From Hymenobacter taeanensis (GTDB lineage: Bacteria > Bacteroidota > Bacteroidia > Cytophagales > Hymenobacteraceae), in the NCBI RefSeq assembly GCF_013137895.1, contig NZ_CP053538.1, positions 4,247,001 to 4,311,000 of the forward strand: a stretch of DNA of 64,000 nucleotides, given 5' to 3'. Shown here one piece after another: positions 60,308 to 64,000 of this stretch. A program made the translations under genes and the position numbers. Position 1 is the first letter of the stretch, and each line of letters opens with the position of its first letter. The notes under the pieces are model-generated. The model saw only the letters and a list, made by a program, of their open reading frames with translations, was not told the DNA's origin and did not search any database.

Positions 60308-60359
60308 CAACAGCAACAAAGGGAGACGCGAAGTGTCGCGTCTCCCTTTGTTGCTGTTG
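60308..60359. terminator. 24-bp perfect hairpin after the DUF5682 gene
   Basis: Arms 60308-60331 and 60336-60359 are exact reverse complements with a 4-base loop; the centre carries gagacgcgaagtgtcgcgtctc. It lies between converging genes and may terminate both, though no long T run follows. Confidence 0.65.
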
Positions 60360-60392
60360 CCCTCTGTGTATTGCTTATTCTGCTATTGACTA

Positions 60393-60803
60393 CTAATCTG
60401 GTAACACCCGCTGAAAATGCGTCTGCAATAACTCTTGCACCATTTGCTTGGTGAGGGGCTTGCTTAAGAAACCCTGAATGGGCAGCTCCTGGAGGCGGGC
60501 AATATCGCGCGGATGCAATGAGGTAGTGAGCATAACCAAGATGATGGATTGCCGGTAGGCCTCTTCCAAGGTGGCGTAGGCTTCCAAAAACTCGAAGCCA
60601 TTCATGACCGGCATGTTCACATCAAGCAGAATGAGGGCCGGACGGCTCTGCTGCTGGCCCTGTGTCATAATGTGCAGGGCCTGCTGCCCATTCTCGGCCA
60701 CTAAAACCTGATGCGCTACTTGTAAGTCTTCCAGCAACAGGCGGTTGAGAAAATTAGTCGTCTTGTCATCATCAATTAATAGAATGCTGGAAAGCTTCTC
60801 CAT
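60393..60803 (-). CDS. Single-domain response regulator
   Basis: This 136-residue receiver has the acidic cluster SILLIDDDKTTNFLNRLLLE, phospho-acceptor Asp61 in ILLDVNMPVMNGFEFL, the Thr motif LTTSLHPRD and the lysine in FLSKPLTKQMVQ. No output domain is present; it belongs to the CheY-like receivers common in Bacteroidetes. No kinase gene is adjacent. Confidence 0.92.
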   Translation of the reverse strand: MEKLSSILLIDDDKTTNFLNRLLLEDLQVAHQVLVAENGQQALHIMTQGQQQSRPALILLDVNMPVMNGFEFLEAYATLEEAYRQSIILVMLTTSLHPRDIARLQELPIQGFLSKPLTKQMVQELLQTHFQRVLPD

Positions 60804-60853
60804 CTAAAATAAGCGGGATATTTCTTCAGGCAGACATGAAAATCACGCCCTCT

Positions 60854-60861
60854 CAAAGGTA
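60854..60861 (-). promoter_or_regulatory. Putative -7 element TACCTTTG for the response regulator
   Basis: Minus-strand TACCTTTG lies about 50 bases upstream of the ATG at 60803. Confidence 0.4.
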
Positions 60862-60905
60862 TGCTTACCTACTCAAAAAGCTTCCTGTCGAGCTTAGAGC
60901 CACTT

Positions 60906-63527
60906 TTATGGTACTAGCTTCTCGGCTCGAAACACATCATCGGCCGCCTGCAACAGCTTAGCTCGCAGTTTAGGATTGTAGCCGGGGTGAGCCGCCAGAA
61001 AATCCCGCACGGTGCGGGCGGCGGTGGGCGTTTGGTAAGAGCCCAGCGTAGCCTGCAGCCAGAAGTATGGGAAGAAAATGTCGCCGGTCTGCTGAATTTC
61101 TTCGAGCAGGGCTAGGCTCTGGGGCAGGTACTTCTCGGAGGTGGCGGCCCGTAGCGGGTGGTGCAGGTAGGCCAGTGCCGCCGTCACCCAGGCTTCTTTC
61201 TCCCGGTTCTTTTCATCGGAGAGGGAAGCAAAGAAGGCGTCGCGGGTTTGCACGTCGGGCGAGAGGGCCGGCATCAGGAACTCCATCCGCTTTTTACGGT
61301 CGGGGTTTTGGATGCGGGTGAGCTGCTTGGGCAGAATGGGCGTGCTAGCGGGGTAGTCGCGCACGGCTAGGGCCAGCGCCAGGGCGGTGTAGTCGTCTTC
61401 GGTAAGTTTCACGCCCGCGGGGGCCTGCTCCTTGTCCCAGATCTGGTAGAGGCGCGTTTGGGCATCCTTGGTCAGCGCCACCGACTGATATGCTTTGAAT
61501 AGCAGCTTTTTGGAATTGGCGGCCGGGTTTTGCTGCATAGCATGCCACAGCTCTCGCTCTAGGGCCGGCGCCAGGGCCAGGCGGTCGGCGGGCTTCAGCA
61601 GCTTCCAGTAAATATCGGTCAGCTGGCCCGTCAGCAGCTTGAGGTTCAGCTCCTCTTTCTCCTGCGGCAGTGCCTTGCGGTACACGTCTAGCAGCTGCCG
61701 GGGCGCCAGACTGCGGCCAATCAGCATGTTCTCGTAGAGGTTTACGTAGGCTGCGGCCCGCGCCACAGGGTTGCGCAACTGGCCTAGGCCAGTCGTCAGC
61801 TGCTTATCAACCGGAAAAACTCCGTAGCCCAGGCCGCTAGAGTTGTACAGGATAAACGCTGGGGCCACCTTGCCTTCCGGCTGGGGCAGCTCCACCTGGC
61901 GCTGGTTCATATTCACGGTCACCTCCTTCGTTCGACCATCGGGGTACACCAGCAGCACCTCAAACAGCTGAGGCCACAGCCGGTCCGATTTATCCTCGGC
62001 CTGCTGGGTAATAACCACCTCGGTGCTGCGGCCGTCTTTGGTGAGCAATTGATAGTCGAAGATGGGGCGACCGGGCTGGTTCACCCACACCTGGTTCCAG
62101 GCCTGCAGGTCGGCGGGGGTGCGGGCGTCGAGAATCTGGATGAGGTCGGGCCAGGTGGCGTTGCCAAAGCTGTACTTTTTGAGGTACTCCTGCAGGCCCT
62201 GGCGGAAGGGCTCCTCTCCCATAAGGCGCTCCAGCTGCCGCATCATAATGGGCGCTTTGTCGTAGATGATGTTGCCGTAGAGCGAGCCGGCATCCTTGAG
62301 GTTATCCAGCTCCTGCCGGATGGGGTTGGCGCCGGTAGTGCGGTCAACGCCGTAGGCCGCCGGGTAGTGGTCGATAACGAACTTGAGGTCGTAGTTGGAG
62401 TTGGCTACGGCCACCTGCGTGATTTTATCAGCCATGAAGTTGGCAAACACCTCCTTCATCCACACGTCGTTGAACCACTGCATGGTCACCAAATCCCCGA
62501 ACCACATATGGGCGGTTTCGTGGGCAATCAGGTTAGATCGGCTGATCTTCTGGTCCTGCGTGGCGCCTTCGTCCAGAAACAGGGTGCTGGCTTTATAGTC
62601 GATGGCGCCCACGTGCTCCATGCCGCCGTACTGGAAATCGGGTAGGGCCACAAAATCGAACTTACGAAACGGGTACGGAATGCCGGTGTAACTCTCCAGA
62701 AACTTCAGCGCATCAGCGTGAATCTGAAAGATGGGGTCCAGGCTCAGGCGCAGCTTGTCCTTATCCGTTTCCCGATGAAGAAACTGCATTTCCCGGCCAG
62801 CTAGTGTGCGCGAGAGCCGCGTGAACTTGCCCGCCGCAAACGAGAATAGGTAGGTGCTAATGGTGTCTGAGGGTGCGAAGCGGTATGTCTTGTTGTCGGC
62901 CGTCAGGGTAGAATCCTGCAGCGGCCCGTTGGCCATTGCCTGCCAGGTCTTCGGTAGCGTGAGGGTCAGCCCAAAGGAAGCCTTGAGGTTGGGCTGGTCG
63001 AAGACCGGGAATACTGTGCGGGCGCGGTCGGGCACTAGCAGCGTGTACAGATAGTCCTCGTTGCGATTGAGACTCTGGTTACCAGCCACAAACGCAATCT
63101 GGACTTCATTCAGGCCAGTTTTCAGACTAGCGGCCGGCAGCACTAGGTGCTCATCATGATGGTCGATGGCGACTGGCTGGCCGTTCACCGCTACGCTTTT
63201 CAGATTGTTCGTTTGCTCCTTGAAGTCAAGCTGCACGGGTTGACTGGCGGAAGAGAGCTGAAAGCGCACGGTTTCAGTGGCGGCAATGGGGTCGGCTTTG
63301 CGGGCTGGGATAGTTAGGTGCAGGTTGTAGGCCAGACGGGAGATGCGGCTAGCGCGGTCCTGAGCCAACTGCTGGCTGACGCCGGGCACTACGGCTACGG
63401 GAGTAGCGGCGGGCGAGGCGGGTAGAGCAGCCGTATCAGAAACCATAAGCTTTTTGGAGCAGCCCAACAGGCCTAGGCTGAGCAGAAATACACTGGTGCG
63501 CGCACCATTACTATATTGAAGCATCAT
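60906..63527 (-). CDS. M1-family aminopeptidase, lipoprotein
   Basis: The 873-residue product has a lipoprotein signal (VFLLSLGLLGC), an N-terminal beta domain, the exopeptidase motif GGMEHVGAIDY and the zinc site HETAHMWFGDLVTMQWFNDV, then WMKEVFANFMADK, at about residues 330-360. The two His and the downstream Glu are the ligands. C-terminal ERAP1-like helices follow. It removes N-terminal residues from peptides at the cell envelope. The motif differs from the usual NEGFA by KEVFA, as in a subgroup of the family. Confidence 0.92.
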   Translation of the reverse strand: MMLQYSNGARTSVFLLSLGLLGCSKKLMVSDTAALPASPAATPVAVVPGVSQQLAQDRASRISRLAYNLHLTIPARKADPIAATETVRFQLSSASQPVQLDFKEQTNNLKSVAVNGQPVAIDHHDEHLVLPAASLKTGLNEVQIAFVAGNQSLNRNEDYLYTLLVPDRARTVFPVFDQPNLKASFGLTLTLPKTWQAMANGPLQDSTLTADNKTYRFAPSDTISTYLFSFAAGKFTRLSRTLAGREMQFLHRETDKDKLRLSLDPIFQIHADALKFLESYTGIPYPFRKFDFVALPDFQYGGMEHVGAIDYKASTLFLDEGATQDQKISRSNLIAHETAHMWFGDLVTMQWFNDVWMKEVFANFMADKITQVAVANSNYDLKFVIDHYPAAYGVDRTTGANPIRQELDNLKDAGSLYGNIIYDKAPIMMRQLERLMGEEPFRQGLQEYLKKYSFGNATWPDLIQILDARTPADLQAWNQVWVNQPGRPIFDYQLLTKDGRSTEVVITQQAEDKSDRLWPQLFEVLLVYPDGRTKEVTVNMNQRQVELPQPEGKVAPAFILYNSSGLGYGVFPVDKQLTTGLGQLRNPVARAAAYVNLYENMLIGRSLAPRQLLDVYRKALPQEKEELNLKLLTGQLTDIYWKLLKPADRLALAPALERELWHAMQQNPAANSKKLLFKAYQSVALTKDAQTRLYQIWDKEQAPAGVKLTEDDYTALALALAVRDYPASTPILPKQLTRIQNPDRKKRMEFLMPALSPDVQTRDAFFASLSDEKNREKEAWVTAALAYLHHPLRAATSEKYLPQSLALLEEIQQTGDIFFPYFWLQATLGSYQTPTAARTVRDFLAAHPGYNPKLRAKLLQAADDVFRAEKLVP

Positions 63528-63577
63528 TCGAGAGGAGTTCCTTCAGGTCGAACACCCAAGGTAAAGCAAACCCACCG

Positions 63578-64000
63578 ATGGAACAGCCTTCACCCCCCAA
63601 CGATCTGCGGACAACCGCGCAGCTGTACCCCCTCGGCGATGCGGCCGTGGTGCTGCAGCTCGGCCATACAATCAGTGAGGCCACCCACCGCGCCATCCAG
63701 GCCCTAGGCCATTCCCTCGATCAGGCCCCTTTCCCCGGCTTACGAGAGTTCGTGCCAGCTTTCACCACCCTCACCGTGTACTACGACCCGTGGATAGTAA
63801 GCCGGAATGGTAAACGCAACCCCTACAACGCCGTAGCTGACCGGCTTCACTCACTTCTACGTGAGCTACCCGCTACTGCTGAAACCCAGCCCCAACCCGT
63901 CGTAGAAATACCGGTGTGCTACGGAGGCCGCTTCGGCCCCGATCTGGCCGTGGTGGCGGAGCACACTGGCCTAGCACCCGCCGAGGTGATACGGCTGCAC
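63578..64000 (+). CDS. pxpB: 5-oxoprolinase subunit PxpB (N-terminal part)
   Basis: The last gene runs off the right edge, with 141 codons from ATG 63578. The early segment QLYPLGDAAVVLQLGHTISE and the block VEIPVCYGGRFGPDLAVVAE are signatures of the KipI/PxpB (allophanate hydrolase subunit 1-like) family. PxpB works with PxpC and PxpA to open 5-oxoproline to glutamate using ATP. The other subunits are expected to follow just outside. A WGGCCTAG copy lies at 63970. Confidence 0.85.
   Translation, partial: MEQPSPPNDLRTTAQLYPLGDAAVVLQLGHTISEATHRAIQALGHSLDQAPFPGLREFVPAFTTLTVYYDPWIVSRNGKRNPYNAVADRLHSLLRELPATAETQPQPVVEIPVCYGGRFGPDLAVVAEHTGLAPAEVIRLH

Noticed and set aside
655-63976. WGGCCTAG as a Chi or KOPS site
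   Set aside because: These sites are strongly strand-biased relative to replication; here plus and minus copies are nearly balanced over 64 kb, so an orientation-dependent role is unlikely.
1-64000. tRNA, rRNA, prophage, integrase or transposase genes
   Set aside because: I looked for tRNA-like TPsiC loops, rRNA-like conserved blocks and transposase or integrase domains in all frames and saw none.

Overview
The window looks like a chromosomal segment from a GC-rich (roughly 58-60%) Bacteroidetes of the Cytophagales, most likely Hymenobacter or a close relative. The evidence is a lipidated TamA-type Omp85 (TamL), TlpA-type thioredoxin lipoproteins, PorT-like barrels, a fused alpha/beta 2-oxoacid dehydrogenase E1, start codons without Shine-Dalgarno sequences, and promoter elements of the Bacteroidetes TAnnTTTG type. 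It carries no rRNA, tRNA, CRISPR array, insertion sequence or prophage that I can see. The genus is inferred from gene content.

Layout. 1-5.4 kb: edge of a DUF2911-like gene, an MHS-type transporter, a MITE-like repeat, a cobalamin riboswitch leading into an acyl-CoA thioesterase, a COG2509 flavoprotein and a CoA-binding protein. 5.4-12.5 kb: a lipoprotein, an ECF sigma/anti-sigma/barrel operon, an rRNA/tRNA methyltransferase and tamL. 12.5-18.9 kb: fused E1 dehydrogenase, GNAT, a frameshifted barrel gene, hemF, a PAP2 phosphatase and riboflavin synthase. 18.9-32.6 kb: an exopolysaccharide glycosyltransferase, pcm, a second thioesterase, two TlpA-like lipoproteins, gatB, a TonB/MORN protein, alaS and a GH53 galactanase. 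32.7-37.1 kb: MerR regulator, dprA, a class IV aminotransferase and thyA. 37.3-45.6 kb: a signalling block with histidine kinase, response regulator, REC-adenylate/guanylate cyclase, and nearby a cyclic-nucleotide-binding protein next to an NTT/HEAT transporter. 45.6-52.9 kb: small secreted proteins, an RND/MMPL exporter and an alpha/beta hydrolase. 52.9-60.2 kb: a multi-gene SWIM / DUF5691 / MoxR AAA+ / unknown / DUF5682 cluster. 60.3-64 kb: response regulator, M1 aminopeptidase and the start of pxpB.

The most unusual signals are: (i) a strongly over-represented WGGCCTAG motif, about one per kb in both orientations; (ii) a palindromic element with perfect 39-bp inverted arms lying in frame inside the DUF5682 gene; (iii) the SWIM-MoxR-DUF5682 cluster, which has an AT-richer orphan ORF and no VWA partner in the window; (iv) a G8 tract that frameshifts a barrel gene; (v) a cobalamin riboswitch in front of a thioesterase rather than a B12 gene; and (vi) several very long perfect hairpins (24-33 bp stems) at gene ends.
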